Positions 24,925 to 33,438 of a stretch of DNA of 64,000 bases are shown one piece after another. Under the pieces are notes generated by a model. That model saw only the letters and a program-made list of their open reading frames with translations, was not told the origin of the DNA and searched no databases. Source of the DNA: an uncultured Collinsella sp. (GTDB taxonomy: Bacteria > Actinomycetota > Coriobacteriia > Coriobacteriales > Coriobacteriaceae); assembly GCA_900758375.1 (NCBI GenBank), contig CAAERJ010000042.1, positions 1-64,000 of the forward strand, written 5' to 3'. Position 1 is the stretch's first letter. Each line of letters opens with the position of its first letter. The position numbers and the translations under genes were made by a program.

Positions 24925-25218
24925 TTAGGCCTCGACGACGGCGTAGATGTCGTCGGCACGCATCAGCAGATACTTCTCGCCGTCGACCTTGACCTCGTTG
25001 CCACCGAACTTGCCGTAGATGACAACGTCGCCGACCTGAACGTCCATGGGGATGCGCTCACCCTTGTCATTGACCTTGCCGGCGCCAACGGCAACGATGG
25101 TGCCGCGCTGCGGCTTCTCCTGAGCGTTGCTGGCGATATACAGACCAGAAGCGGTCTTCTGTTCGGCCTCGTCGGGCTTGACCAGAACACGATCTGCAAG
25201 CGGCTTCAAAGACGACAT
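24925..25218 (-). CDS. groES: 10-kDa co-chaperonin GroES
   Basis: Heptameric lid of GroEL. The start is at 25218 (MSSLKPLADRVLVKPDEAE) with AAAGGAGGAG 8 nt upstream; the longer frame is spurious. 97 aa. Contains the mobile-loop region EQKTASGLYIASNAQEKPQR and the conserved GDVVIYGKFGGNEV. First gene of the operon. The 5' leader has a CGCGTGG/CCACGCG hairpin (about 25240-25260) and AT-rich sequence likely to hold the promoter; neither CIRCE nor a clear HAIR motif is visible. Confidence 0.96.
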   Translation of the reverse strand: MSSLKPLADRVLVKPDEAEQKTASGLYIASNAQEKPQRGTIVAVGAGKVNDKGERIPMDVQVGDVVIYGKFGGNEVKVDGEKYLLMRADDIYAVVEA

Positions 25219-25356
25219 GCTTGTCTCCTCCTTTTTGGGCCGCGTGGTTATGCCACGCGAATTAACCCTTTTTTGTTTGCGTACGCGTTGAATGGTACCC
25301 ACGAATGACGGGTTATACAACACAGAGTCAAAAAATCTTATTTTTTGGCACTTAGA

Positions 25357-25567
25357 TTTTCTGAATGCCGGGGGATAACTTAGCGGTGGCTCCCGTGTGG
25401 CTCCGGAGGGGCGGGGCATAAGGTTTCCTGCTCGGGCAGTCCTGCTCGCACGAAGGCCACATTAAGTGGCCTTCGGCTCGTGCGGAACTCGCGATAAACC
25501 TTATGTCCCGCCCCTCTGGAGCCACACGGGAGACAGGTGAACTAATTCGGGCCCGGCATTCAGAAAA
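25357..25567. repeat. Giant nested palindrome upstream of groES
   Basis: Three tiers: perfect 16-bp outer arms (25357-25372 with 25552-25567, TTTTCTGAATGCCGGG); ~37-bp middle arms (about 25390-25426 with 25496-25532, ~35 matches, starting CTCCCGTGTGGCTCC); and an inner hairpin GCACGA..GGCCAC/GTGGCC..CGTGC at 25449-25485. No coding frame fits. Architecture parallels 23022-23164 on the other side of the operon, but the sequence differs. Confidence 0.88.
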
Positions 25568-25641
25568 GTCAGCGCAGCAAAATGGCGATGCGGATGGAAT
25601 GCACAAGATAGGGGGCACGTTGTTGGGACGCGCTCTTTTAA

Positions 25642-25708
25642 GTTGCGGTGGAATAGTTCCTGTTTTTGGGCTTGAAGGCCGATTTTAGGGACTATTTCAC
25701 CGCAACTG
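25642..25708 (-). repeat. Inverted repeat after amidohydrolase gene
   Basis: AGTTGCGGTGGAATAGTTCC (25642-25661) pairs at 18 of 20 positions with 25689-25708, with a 27-bp loop. It sits 17 bp past the amidohydrolase stop and may act as its 3' hairpin. Confidence 0.6.
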
Positions 25709-25725
25709 AGGGGCGGGATGTGGGG

Positions 25726-27363
25726 TTAGCGCTCGTAAATCAAGTTGCCTGCCAGGTAGGTGGCCTGAACCTTGGTGGCTTGGAGCTCTTGGGGGTCAAC
25801 GGTGAGCGGGTTTTGGTCCAGGACTACCAGGTCGGCGTACTTGCCGGGCTCCAGGCTGCCGAGGTTTTGCTCGTCGCCCGCTGCATAGGCACTGCCCAAG
25901 GTGTAGTTGCGCAGGGCTGTTGCCGCATCGATGCGCTCGCTCGGCAGCCAGCCGCCCTCGGGCCAGTGGCTTTTGGGGTCCTGGCGCGTGATAGCCGTGT
26001 AGAGCACGTTCATGCTGGTAACGGGCGTGATAGGGCTGTCGGTTCCGAAGGCTTGGCGAATGCCGCGCTGCTTATAGGTTGCGAACGGCCACATGATGCG
26101 GCTGCGCTCCAGGCCCAGATCGCGCTCCGGTCCACCCGGGTCGAGTGTAATGTGACAGGGCTGGCTCGAGGCGACCACGTTGAGCTTGCGCAGGCGATCG
26201 ATGTCCTCGGGCAGAAGGTTCTCCAGGTGCTCGAGCGTGTTATGGCCGTGCTGGGGCAGGCCGTACAGATCGGCCGCCTCCTCGAAGATATCCAGCGCGG
26301 CATGAATCGCACCGTCACCAATGACGTGGATGCGCACGGTGTGACCGCGCTCCGCGGCCGCCTGAACCAGTTTGCGCATGCGCTCAGCCGGGACCGTCAG
26401 ACGGCCCTGGTCGCCCGGGAAGCGCGGATTGGTATAGGGCTCAGTGAGATATGCCGTGTGTTCACTCGACACGCCGTCGAAGAACTGCTTAAAACCCGGC
26501 GCCGAAAGCAGCGCGTTGTTCGCGTAACGTACCTGCAGCTCTTCCAGACGCGACTGGTCATCCAGCAGCGTGGGAAACAGATGGGCGCGAATGCCCAGCC
26601 TACCGGCCGTCTGCAATTTGTCGTAGACATCGTCGCGGATAAAATCGCAGCCCGGCATGGGCATGAGCGACATATCGCAGATCGAAGTAATACCCTGCTC
26701 GGCCATGCGCCTCATTTGATCGGCGTAAGCGCTTGCGATGCGATCTTCGCCCAGCCACTCAAGACAACGCGGCAGTAGCTGCATGGCAGCCGCTTCGTGA
26801 GCAATGCCCGTGAGTTCGCCGTTTGCGTCTTTGTCGTAGCTACCGCCCGCTGGCGGCTCGCTGTCGCGCGTAACGCCGAGCGCCTCGAGTGCGCGGCTGT
26901 TGAGCCAAAGCGTGTGCCCGTCGCCCGAGTACATAACGCAGGGACGATCGGGGAATGCCGCATCGAGCGACGCCTTGGTAGGATGCTCGGGCGGGTCCCA
27001 ACGGTAGTCGCGCCAGCCCTGCGTCACAACCCAGGCGTCGTCGGGCAGGTCCTGGGAAAACTCGAGCGCGTGTTGCACCAGCGCCGCCTCGGACGTGCCC
27101 ATATCCATGAGCATGTACGGCGAGGAGCCGACCGAGGTATGGAAGAAGTGCAGATGCGCATCATGGAAACCGGGGCAGACAAACTGCTCGCCGTAGTCGA
27201 TAACCGGCGTGGCGGCAGGCGCGGCGGCAATCACGTCATCGGGCGCACCGACTGCGACGATACGGTCGCCTGCGATGGCAATCGCCAGCTCGCGGGCGGT
27301 ATCGATGCCGTCTTGCGCGGTAAAGACGTTCTTGGAGCGGATAATCCGATCGATATGTTGCAT
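25726..27363 (-). CDS. Amidohydrolase family protein (YtcJ-like)
   Basis: Metal-dependent hydrolase of the amidohydrolase-3 group. The N-terminal metal-binding HDAHLHFF motif follows the small beta-sandwich start (~res 70-75); later histidines occur in VRIHVIGDGA (~320) and NTLEHLENL, and FGTDSPITPV carries the conserved aspartate; a closing KYADLVVLDQNP is typical. The substrate is unknown (related proteins act on amides, esters or N-acyl groups). Start MQHIDRII at 27363 with GGGGA upstream; 545 aa. It is divergent from the M20 peptidase next door, perhaps sharing the promoter region. Confidence 0.87.
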   Translation of the reverse strand: MQHIDRIIRSKNVFTAQDGIDTARELAIAIAGDRIVAVGAPDDVIAAAPAATPVIDYGEQFVCPGFHDAHLHFFHTSVGSSPYMLMDMGTSEAALVQHALEFSQDLPDDAWVVTQGWRDYRWDPPEHPTKASLDAAFPDRPCVMYSGDGHTLWLNSRALEALGVTRDSEPPAGGSYDKDANGELTGIAHEAAAMQLLPRCLEWLGEDRIASAYADQMRRMAEQGITSICDMSLMPMPGCDFIRDDVYDKLQTAGRLGIRAHLFPTLLDDQSRLEELQVRYANNALLSAPGFKQFFDGVSSEHTAYLTEPYTNPRFPGDQGRLTVPAERMRKLVQAAAERGHTVRIHVIGDGAIHAALDIFEEAADLYGLPQHGHNTLEHLENLLPEDIDRLRKLNVVASSQPCHITLDPGGPERDLGLERSRIMWPFATYKQRGIRQAFGTDSPITPVTSMNVLYTAITRQDPKSHWPEGGWLPSERIDAATALRNYTLGSAYAAGDEQNLGSLEPGKYADLVVLDQNPLTVDPQELQATKVQATYLAGNLIYER

Positions 27364-27530
27364 GGGCATCCCCATTTCTGGCAGGAAATTCAACACCCCC
27401 GAGTGTACTCCCCCGCCTCGGTTACAAAATGCCAAGCGGCAAACGGCAGCTTTGCCAGGCCAAGTGGCAGGTGGCATACTGGAAAGAGCCTGTACGATTT
27501 TGCGATAAACCAGTAAGGAGCAAATCGACC

Positions 27531-28994
27531 ATGACGAAGACCAAGGCACAGCAGATTATGGCGGCGACCGAGGCTCGCGCGGCTGACGACGTCACCGCAG
27601 CCATCCAAGATATCGCCGCCGAGTTTGAACCCTACATCATTAAGCAGCGCCGACACTTCCATAAGCACCCGGAGCTGAGCCTCGCCGAAGAGCGCACGAC
27701 TTCTGACATCGCCAACCAGCTCGACGCCATGAATATCCCCTACGAGCGTCCCCTTAAGACGGGCCTGGTGGCGACCCTTCGCGGCACCGCGCCCGACGCC
27801 TATCGCGAGGACGGCACGCCGCGCCGCCGCATCCTGCTGCGTGCGGATATCGACGCCCTGCCCGTCACCGAGCAGACCGGCGAGGATTTCTCCAGCGTCA
27901 ATGAAGGCTGCATGCACGCCTGCGGCCACGACTGCCACATCGCCATGATGCTCGGCACGCTGCAGATCCTGCGCCATATGACAGACGACATCCACGGCGA
28001 GGTCCGCATCGTCTTCCAGCCCAGTGAGGAAAACGGCCAAGGCGCCAAACTCATGATCGGCACGGGCGTGCTCGACGGCGTCGATGGTGCCTACGCCGCG
28101 CACATCTGGAGCGAGGTCGACGCCGGCACCGTAAGCTGCGAGCCCGGCCCGCGCATGGCCAATACCGACTGGTTCCGCATCGATGTCCGCGGTACCTCGT
28201 GCCACGGCGCCATGCCCCAGCGCGGCCACGACGCCGTTATGGTTGCCGCCGAGATTGTCAACGCCCTGCAGACCATCGTCTCGCGCGAGATCAGCCCCTA
28301 CGAGCCGGCCGTCATCACCGTCGGCGAGCTGCACGGCGGCACCGCGCGCAACGTTATCGCCGGCACGGCCTACCTCGCCGGCACAGTACGCACCTACGGC
28401 GATTCAACCCACGAGGAAATGCCGGAGCTTATGCGCCGCATCGTGGAGCATACCGCGGCGGCCTTGGGCGCCGAGGCAGAGCTCACCGACTACACCATCG
28501 CCAACTACAAGGTCGAAAACGACGCGGCCTCGAGCGAGCGCTGCCGTCAGGCCGTAATTAAGTGTCTGGGTCCCGCCGGCCAAGGCCATTATCGCGGCAC
28601 ACTTTCGGGCGAGGATTTTTCGGAGTACCTGCGCCGTGTGCCGGGCGTGCTCGCCTTTGTAGGTACGCGTAACCCCAAAATTGGCGCCACGTACGCCCAA
28701 CATTCCTGCTTCTACAAGATCGATGAGACTGTGCTGGCAAAGGGCTCCATGGTGGCCGCCCAGTATGCTATCGACTTTTTGTCCGAGCCCACGCAAGAGG
28801 AGCTCGACGGCCCCGCGATCACCGCGGTCGCCGAAACCAACCCCGATCTGGCCGCCAAGTTGCGCTCTGCCAAGGCGACGACCGCCGAGGCTCGTGACGC
28901 CATCCACGACGCCCGCACGGCTCGCCATGCCGCAATCAAGGGCATCCACGAAGCCCGCGCCGCCGCTCGCCGCGAGGAGAAGCACGACGAGTAG
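27531..28994 (+). CDS. M20-family amidohydrolase/peptidase
   Basis: Zinc-dependent aminoacylase/carboxypeptidase of the M20D type (hippurate or N-acyl-amino-acid hydrolase-like). Core motifs: RRHFHKHPELSLAEERT (~37-53), LLRADIDALPV (~103), the metal-binding MHACGHDCHIAMMLG (~125) and VFQPSEENGQGAKLMI (~163). Start ATG 27531 with AAGGAG 10 nt upstream. The 487-aa protein has an unusual ~90-residue Ala/Arg/Glu-rich C-terminal extension (KATTAEARDAIHDARTARHA) likely to be helical, beyond the normal catalytic domain. The substrate is not predictable. Confidence 0.9.
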   Translation: MTKTKAQQIMAATEARAADDVTAAIQDIAAEFEPYIIKQRRHFHKHPELSLAEERTTSDIANQLDAMNIPYERPLKTGLVATLRGTAPDAYREDGTPRRRILLRADIDALPVTEQTGEDFSSVNEGCMHACGHDCHIAMMLGTLQILRHMTDDIHGEVRIVFQPSEENGQGAKLMIGTGVLDGVDGAYAAHIWSEVDAGTVSCEPGPRMANTDWFRIDVRGTSCHGAMPQRGHDAVMVAAEIVNALQTIVSREISPYEPAVITVGELHGGTARNVIAGTAYLAGTVRTYGDSTHEEMPELMRRIVEHTAAALGAEAELTDYTIANYKVENDAASSERCRQAVIKCLGPAGQGHYRGTLSGEDFSEYLRRVPGVLAFVGTRNPKIGATYAQHSCFYKIDETVLAKGSMVAAQYAIDFLSEPTQEELDGPAITAVAETNPDLAAKLRSAKATTAEARDAIHDARTARHAAIKGIHEARAAARREEKHDE

Positions 28995-29030
28995 TCGTCA
29001 CACCCATCCATAACAGCCTGGCTAAAGCAA

Positions 29031-29066
29031 AGCGGGGGCGGACGCGTCGAAACGCCCGCCCCCGCT
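29031..29066. terminator. Bidirectional hairpin between convergent genes
   Basis: AGCGGGGGCGG (29031-29041) pairs with CCGCCCCCGCT (29056-29066). On the minus strand it is followed by TTTGCTTT. It separates the convergent M20 gene and zinc-ribbon gene. Confidence 0.7.
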
Positions 29067-29124
29067 CATCTGTCAAGCGTTATTTCTACCATTTCTACCC
29101 CGTCCCCAAATGGCAGGCGGCATG

Positions 29125-30417
29125 CTACTCGTCCTGAGGGTCCTCGTCGGAACTTGACTCGGGCGCCGGCTCGGGCGCGGGCGCTGGCTTGGGCGCGGGC
29201 GCCGGCTCAGGTGCAGGTGCCGACTCGGGCTCAGGCGCAGGCGCAGGGTCAGGCTCAGGCACGGGCGCCGGCTCGGGCGCGGGCTTGGGCTCAGGCGCGA
29301 CATCCGGAGCACTGTAACCCGAGGGAGCGGACTTCTTCTCGAAGGGCAATACAAAGGTCAGGACGTCGTCCTTGTCCTCGTCGGCCCACTCGCTTGCATA
29401 ACGTGCAACCCAATAGCCAACGGCACGGTGCTTGAGCATCTTGCCAAAGACCGTAAGAAATACGGTGACAAAAGCGACCAGAACCAGGAACAGCACGAGT
29501 GTGATGCCACCGCCGGTAACAATCGCCTCAATACCCGTAGGACGATAGTAGTAGCTATACATACCGACAGAGGCAACGGCGCCAAAGACGACCGTCAAGA
29601 TCCATGTGACAACGTTGGCGACCAGACCCGTCAAAAATTCGGGAAGGAACGAAGCGCAGAACAGCTTGGTCTTATTGTTCTTAAAGGCTGCCCAAACCTT
29701 ATCGAGCGAAAACGCGCTCTCGACGCGACCGGTCACCGCAAAGTGCATCACGGCAATGTCGGCGAACATCTTAAAGAAGACCCCCAGGACCGCCGTGGCA
29801 ATCATAGCCAGGACAAGCAGGCCAAGCGAGCCAAACAGCGCAGCCTCGAGCGCATAAGAGCCGTAATAAGAATACGAGCCCGCGGCGCCAATTACCACGC
29901 CCTCCACCAGCGAAAGCACTACACCGATAATGGGAATGGCAGCGATAAACTCGAGCACGACCGAAATAACGCTCGAAAAGATTCCGAGACCAAACGACGT
30001 GGAACGCATCAACGGACGACCCATGCCGTCATCGATCTTAAGCGACAGGTCGCGACCCCACTCGATGCCAAAGCCCGAACCGCACACGCTCGCCACGTAG
30101 GCAGCCAAAAAGCCGATGGCAGCCGCAATACCGCCGATAACGGGGATGAACAGCACGAGTACCGACACGACACAGATAAGCGCCGGCAAAAAGGCAATCT
30201 GGCACACGCGCTGCAGCACGCCCGGAGTCTTGGTCATATCCTCAAACGCCTGAGCCGTGCAGCCCTTGGACGCGTTCGCGACAGGTTGAGGAACAAACTG
30301 CTGAGGCTGAGGCTGACCCTGAGGGGCGGAAGCTGCAGCACCGGCATTGGGGGCACCACACACGCCGCAGAACTTGTCGTTATCGCCCATGGGGGCGCCA
30401 CACTGCGAACAGAACAT
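29125..30417 (-). CDS. Zinc-ribbon membrane protein with Pro-Ala-Glu tail
   Basis: A 430-aa protein of unknown function with three parts. Residues 1-25 form a zinc ribbon (MFCSQCGAPMGDNDKFCGVC). Residues ~60-360 hold about 6-7 membrane helices of a DUF4013-like membrane domain (e.g. LICVVSVLVLFIPVIGGI). The C-terminal ~75 residues are a repetitive Pro/Ala/Glu tail (units of PAPEPAPAP type) ending in acidic residues. The start is taken at 30417 because AAGGG lies upstream and the zinc ribbon must begin at the N-terminus. The PAPE repeat is likely unstructured. No partner is evident. Confidence 0.8.
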   Translation of the reverse strand: MFCSQCGAPMGDNDKFCGVCGAPNAGAAASAPQGQPQPQQFVPQPVANASKGCTAQAFEDMTKTPGVLQRVCQIAFLPALICVVSVLVLFIPVIGGIAAAIGFLAAYVASVCGSGFGIEWGRDLSLKIDDGMGRPLMRSTSFGLGIFSSVISVVLEFIAAIPIIGVVLSLVEGVVIGAAGSYSYYGSYALEAALFGSLGLLVLAMIATAVLGVFFKMFADIAVMHFAVTGRVESAFSLDKVWAAFKNNKTKLFCASFLPEFLTGLVANVVTWILTVVFGAVASVGMYSYYYRPTGIEAIVTGGGITLVLFLVLVAFVTVFLTVFGKMLKHRAVGYWVARYASEWADEDKDDVLTFVLPFEKKSAPSGYSAPDVAPEPKPAPEPAPVPEPDPAPAPEPESAPAPEPAPAPKPAPAPEPAPESSSDEDPQDE

Positions 30418-30567
30418 CGAAATCATCCCTTCGTATCTTGAGCGAATCACCTGGATCGCAAACGATGTCATTGGCATCATTATCGCCCAATGTGGGGACA
30501 AATACTCTTAGATGACGTATTTGCAACGCGCGAGGCGCTTTTCGATTGTTTGATGAGTGCGTCCGCG

Positions 30568-31590
30568 TTAGTTCGTGCCGCGGAAACCCTTGCCGACGAT
30601 CTCGGAGCTGTCGACAATCGTGATAAAGGCACCCGGATCGACTTCGCGCGCATAGCGGCGCAGCTGCACGGCCTCGCGACGGCTCAGCACGCTCATGATC
30701 ACCATCACGCACTTGCCCGAGAAGGCACCGTAGCCGCGACTGATGGTCGCCGTGCGGTTGAGATGCTTGACGATAAACTCCTCGACCTTAAGGGGCTCGG
30801 AACAAATGATCGTGCAGACCTTACGAAGATGAATGCTCTCGATGGCCTTGTCGACCACAAGCGTCTTGGCAAACAGGCCGAGCACGCAATACAGACCGAT
30901 ACGCGGACCATACAAAAAGGCCGCGATGGTCACGATGCCGATATCGACCAGCAACAAGGCACGGCCGATCTCGAGCGTCGTGCGGCGTTTGAGAATCATG
31001 GCAAGGATGTCGGTGCCGCCCGTCGAGGCGCCAATGTCAAAGACAATGGCACTGCCCAGCGCCGGCAAGATGACGGCAAAACACAGGTCGAGCCACATAT
31101 CGCCCGTCATCGAAACATCCGACGGAATGAAGAGCTCAAACAGCGAGACGTAGGCCGAAAGCGCAAACGAGGCAAAGACGCTCCAAAGGATTGCCTTGCG
31201 CTCCAAAAAGATAAAACCCAGGATGACCAGGACCGCGTTGATAATCCACATAAAGACGCCGACGGGCAGAGTCGGGAACAGCGTGGAAAGAATGACCGAC
31301 ACGCCCGAGGTGCCGCCGAAGGCAAAGTGATTGGGGGTTTTAAAGGCCACAATGGCGAACGCCGTGAGGATCAGGCCCAGATTGAGCTCGGCAAAAAAGC
31401 GCGGAAAGCCTGGCTCCTGGCTGCGCTTGCGGCCGGCGCGCTCGCCACGTTCGATATCCTCGCGACCGACAACGCGCTCCATCGGCACCACCGGAGGACG
31501 ATGCATCTCCTCGGCGGCACGCGACGCCGCCTCTGCCGCAGCGGCTTCAATCGCCCATGCCTTGCTTTCGGTCTCGTGTTCGTCAGCCAT
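30568..31590 (-). CDS. YitT family membrane protein (DUF161/DUF2179)
   Basis: Polytopic membrane protein of unknown function. Residues ~1-65 are a charged cytosolic segment; ~70-250 hold five membrane helices with the family motif TPNHFAFGGTSGVSVIL and DIGASTGGTDILAMIL; the final ~80 residues (KVCTIICSEPLKVEEFIVKH) are the soluble DUF2179 domain. Length 340 aa is longer than typical (~280) because of the acidic/Ala-rich N-terminus. GAGGGG precedes the ATG by 8 nt. Transport function is often assumed but not established. Confidence 0.88.
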   Translation of the reverse strand: MADEHETESKAWAIEAAAAEAASRAAEEMHRPPVVPMERVVGREDIERGERAGRKRSQEPGFPRFFAELNLGLILTAFAIVAFKTPNHFAFGGTSGVSVILSTLFPTLPVGVFMWIINAVLVILGFIFLERKAILWSVFASFALSAYVSLFELFIPSDVSMTGDMWLDLCFAVILPALGSAIVFDIGASTGGTDILAMILKRRTTLEIGRALLLVDIGIVTIAAFLYGPRIGLYCVLGLFAKTLVVDKAIESIHLRKVCTIICSEPLKVEEFIVKHLNRTATISRGYGAFSGKCVMVIMSVLSRREAVQLRRYAREVDPGAFITIVDSSEIVGKGFRGTN

Positions 31591-31760
31591 TACGGCAACC
31601 CCTCGTTAACAATTTGGAAACAATGTGCCCATTAGGGTAACGCGGAACGCAGCGAATGCAACCCTTAGTTAGACGAGCGGTATGCCTGCATCGGGGGCAT
31701 ATAGAAAACGGTCGACCGCACTTTTGCTTGCGCGGTCGACCGTTTAGCGTTTTCGCAGGT

Positions 31761-31800
31761 AAAACCTATCGAAACAAACCTGTCCCTATTTGGTAGGTTA
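31761..31800 (-). terminator. Repeat-type hairpin carrying the Asp23 stop codon
   Basis: Transcript TAA is followed by CCTACCAAATAGGGACAGGT, an imperfect partner arm and TTTT. It is the same element as at the rph stop, somewhat decayed. Confidence 0.6.
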
Positions 31801-32313
31801 CTCGTGCTGGCTGGTGCGGTGCTCGTACTCCTCGGGGGTGATGACATCCTCGATGCGCAGGTTGACGCCTGCCACCTCAAGGCCGGTCATCGCGGCCAGA
31901 CGCTCGGTGACGCGCGCCTTAACGTCGTCAAAGATCGCAGGCGCATAGGCGCCGTACTCGATGATGACCGAGATGTTGACGACCACGCGGTTGTCATCGG
32001 TGACCTCAACCGTCACGCCCTTGGTCAGGTTCTCGGCACCAAACTGCTCCTGCACAAAGTGCATGAGGTTGCCCTTCATGCCCAGGACGTGCGGCACCTC
32101 GCGGGTGGCCATGGCGACGATCTTCTCGATCACGCCGTTGGAATAGGTCAGCGAGTCCTCGGACTCGTCCGCCTCCTCGTTGTCCTCATCCGCATCGGAC
32201 TCGGCCTCGACGAGCGCCTCGTCCTCGAGCGTTACGTCCTCCGCCTCGGCGGCGACGGCCTCATTCGCCTCGAGCTCGGTATCGGCTACATCGACCTTCG
32301 TGTTAAAAGCCAT
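31798..32313 (-). CDS. Asp23/Gls24 family envelope stress protein
   Basis: Alkaline-shock protein family member, thought to form a membrane-associated network anchored by AmaP. Residues ~1-60 are very acidic (runs of Glu and Asp) and probably disordered; ~60-165 is the Asp23 domain, with YSNGVIEKIVAMATREVPHV and VNISVIIEYGAYAPAIFDDV characteristic. 171 aa. Clustered with a DUF2273 protein and an AmaP-like protein, the normal partners. The stop codon lies inside a GGGACAGG repeat. Confidence 0.9.
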   Translation of the reverse strand: MAFNTKVDVADTELEANEAVAAEAEDVTLEDEALVEAESDADEDNEEADESEDSLTYSNGVIEKIVAMATREVPHVLGMKGNLMHFVQEQFGAENLTKGVTVEVTDDNRVVVNISVIIEYGAYAPAIFDDVKARVTERLAAMTGLEVAGVNLRIEDVITPEEYEHRTSQHE

Positions 32314-32357
32314 GGTTCCTCCTTATGCCTGCCGCAGATGCGACAGTCGAATACATA

Positions 32358-32735
32358 TTAGCGGCCGCTAAACAGGCGGCCGAAGAAGTTGACGATACCG
32401 TTCTCGCCGTCGCGAATCTGGCCGATCACGGCGCCGATCAGCACAAAGAATGCGATGACGAGCGTGTCCCACAGACCCAACGTAAGTACCAGCACGGCGA
32501 GGATAAAGCCTGCCAAGGCGCCGAGCGTAGTATTGGGGTGGCGCACGGCGTAGCTCCAGATAGCAGCGCCCGTACCTTTGATGAGACCCATGGCCTCGTC
32601 AAAGTCGTTGGCGGCGCTGTCGTGCTGCTCGCCGGCCTCGGGCTTGGTGTCGGCGGACTCGCCTGCCGGCGTAGCGTTCTGGTCGATCGTCAGGCGCGGC
32701 GTGCGGGCGGTCTTGTCTTGATTGGTATCACTCAC
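32358..32735 (-). CDS. DUF2273 small membrane protein
   Basis: A 125-aa protein whose last ~60 residues carry two membrane helices (TLGALAGFILAVLVLTLGLW, VIAFFVLIGAVIGQI) followed by the conserved RDGENGIVNFFGRLF, typical of DUF2273. The start is a GTG at 32735 with GGAGG 6 nt upstream; it overlaps the amaP end by 8 bp, indicating coupled translation. It is part of the Asp23/AmaP cluster, probably helping to anchor Asp23 at the membrane. Confidence 0.85.
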   Translation of the reverse strand: MSDTNQDKTARTPRLTIDQNATPAGESADTKPEAGEQHDSAANDFDEAMGLIKGTGAAIWSYAVRHPNTTLGALAGFILAVLVLTLGLWDTLVIAFFVLIGAVIGQIRDGENGIVNFFGRLFSGR

Positions 32736-33273
32736 CGGAAACCTCCACGGTCTGGACGGTAGTCTTGGACGGCAAAAAACGGACGCGCGCGGTCGTGCCC
32801 GGCGTGCCGAGCATGGTGTCGCAGGCCTTCTCGATACGTTGCTGCATCGCGATAGCTTGAGAGGCCACGTCCCGGTCATCGAGCGCGATGGCCTCGACCT
32901 TAAAACGAACGCGCGACTCGTCGGAGCCTTGAACGCGTGCCTCGATATGCTCAACCATCACGCGATCATCGCACTCTGCCGCGGCACGGGCGCACGAGGA
33001 AAGCGCTGCGAGCGTGACCTCGATATTGCGCTCCCCCGCCGGATGCACGCAGGACGGCTCGCGACGCGCGAACATCAGGCGGAAAAAACCGATGAGCACG
33101 CCAAGCGCCACGATAGCGGCACACACCGTAACGACGACGCGAGGCATGGCGTCACGCAGCAGCAGCATAAAGCGATACGTATACGGTCCCCAGAACTGGC
33201 AGACAAGCGTACCCAGCGCCACGATGGCGGCGGCAAGATACACGATCGCTAGGGCTCGTTTGAGTACGCGCAC
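32728..33273 (-). CDS. amaP: AmaP-like alkaline shock membrane anchor
   Basis: Membrane anchor for Asp23-type proteins. Two N-terminal helices (ALAIVYLAAAIVALGTLVCQ and VVVTVCAAIVALGVLIGFF) are followed by a cytosolic alpha/beta domain (NIEVTLAALSSCARAA...). The start is assigned to the GTG at 33273, which has AGGGAG 5 nt upstream; the ATG pair near 33320 lacks a ribosome site and overlaps the yebC terminator. 181 aa. Co-transcribed with the DUF2273 and Asp23 genes. Confidence 0.75.
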   Translation of the reverse strand: MRVLKRALAIVYLAAAIVALGTLVCQFWGPYTYRFMLLLRDAMPRVVVTVCAAIVALGVLIGFFRLMFARREPSCVHPAGERNIEVTLAALSSCARAAAECDDRVMVEHIEARVQGSDESRVRFKVEAIALDDRDVASQAIAMQQRIEKACDTMLGTPGTTARVRFLPSKTTVQTVEVSGE

Positions 33274-33323
33274 GCGCGCTCCCTTCAGGTTTCGGTCCAC
33301 AGAATGCAAAACGATTCGCATCA

Positions 33324-33372
33324 TTATAAAAGAGCCGGGTCCGGTGCCATACGCACGCGGATCCGGCTCATC
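33324..33372 (-). terminator. Terminator after yebC
   Basis: GAGCCGG pairs with CCGGCTC (about 33332-33338 and 33364-33370), with an inner CCGG pairing, followed on the minus strand by TTTTATAAT. The TATAAT in this tail also resembles a -10 box for the amaP operon. Confidence 0.65.
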
Positions 33373-33438
33373 TATTCCACGAGGCTTGCATGCTCGCTTC
33401 ATTATGCCCAGATATGCACGGCTTAACCCGTGTGGGCG

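Noticed and set aside
25219..25370. CIRCE operator upstream of groES
   Set aside because: No TTAGCACTC-N9-GAGTGCTAA or close variant can be found; only a partial GGCACTTAG half is present.
33323..33328. TATAAT as a confident -10 for the amaP operon
   Set aside because: It coincides with the T-rich tail of the yebC terminator and has no -35 at the right distance, so it is kept only as a possibility.
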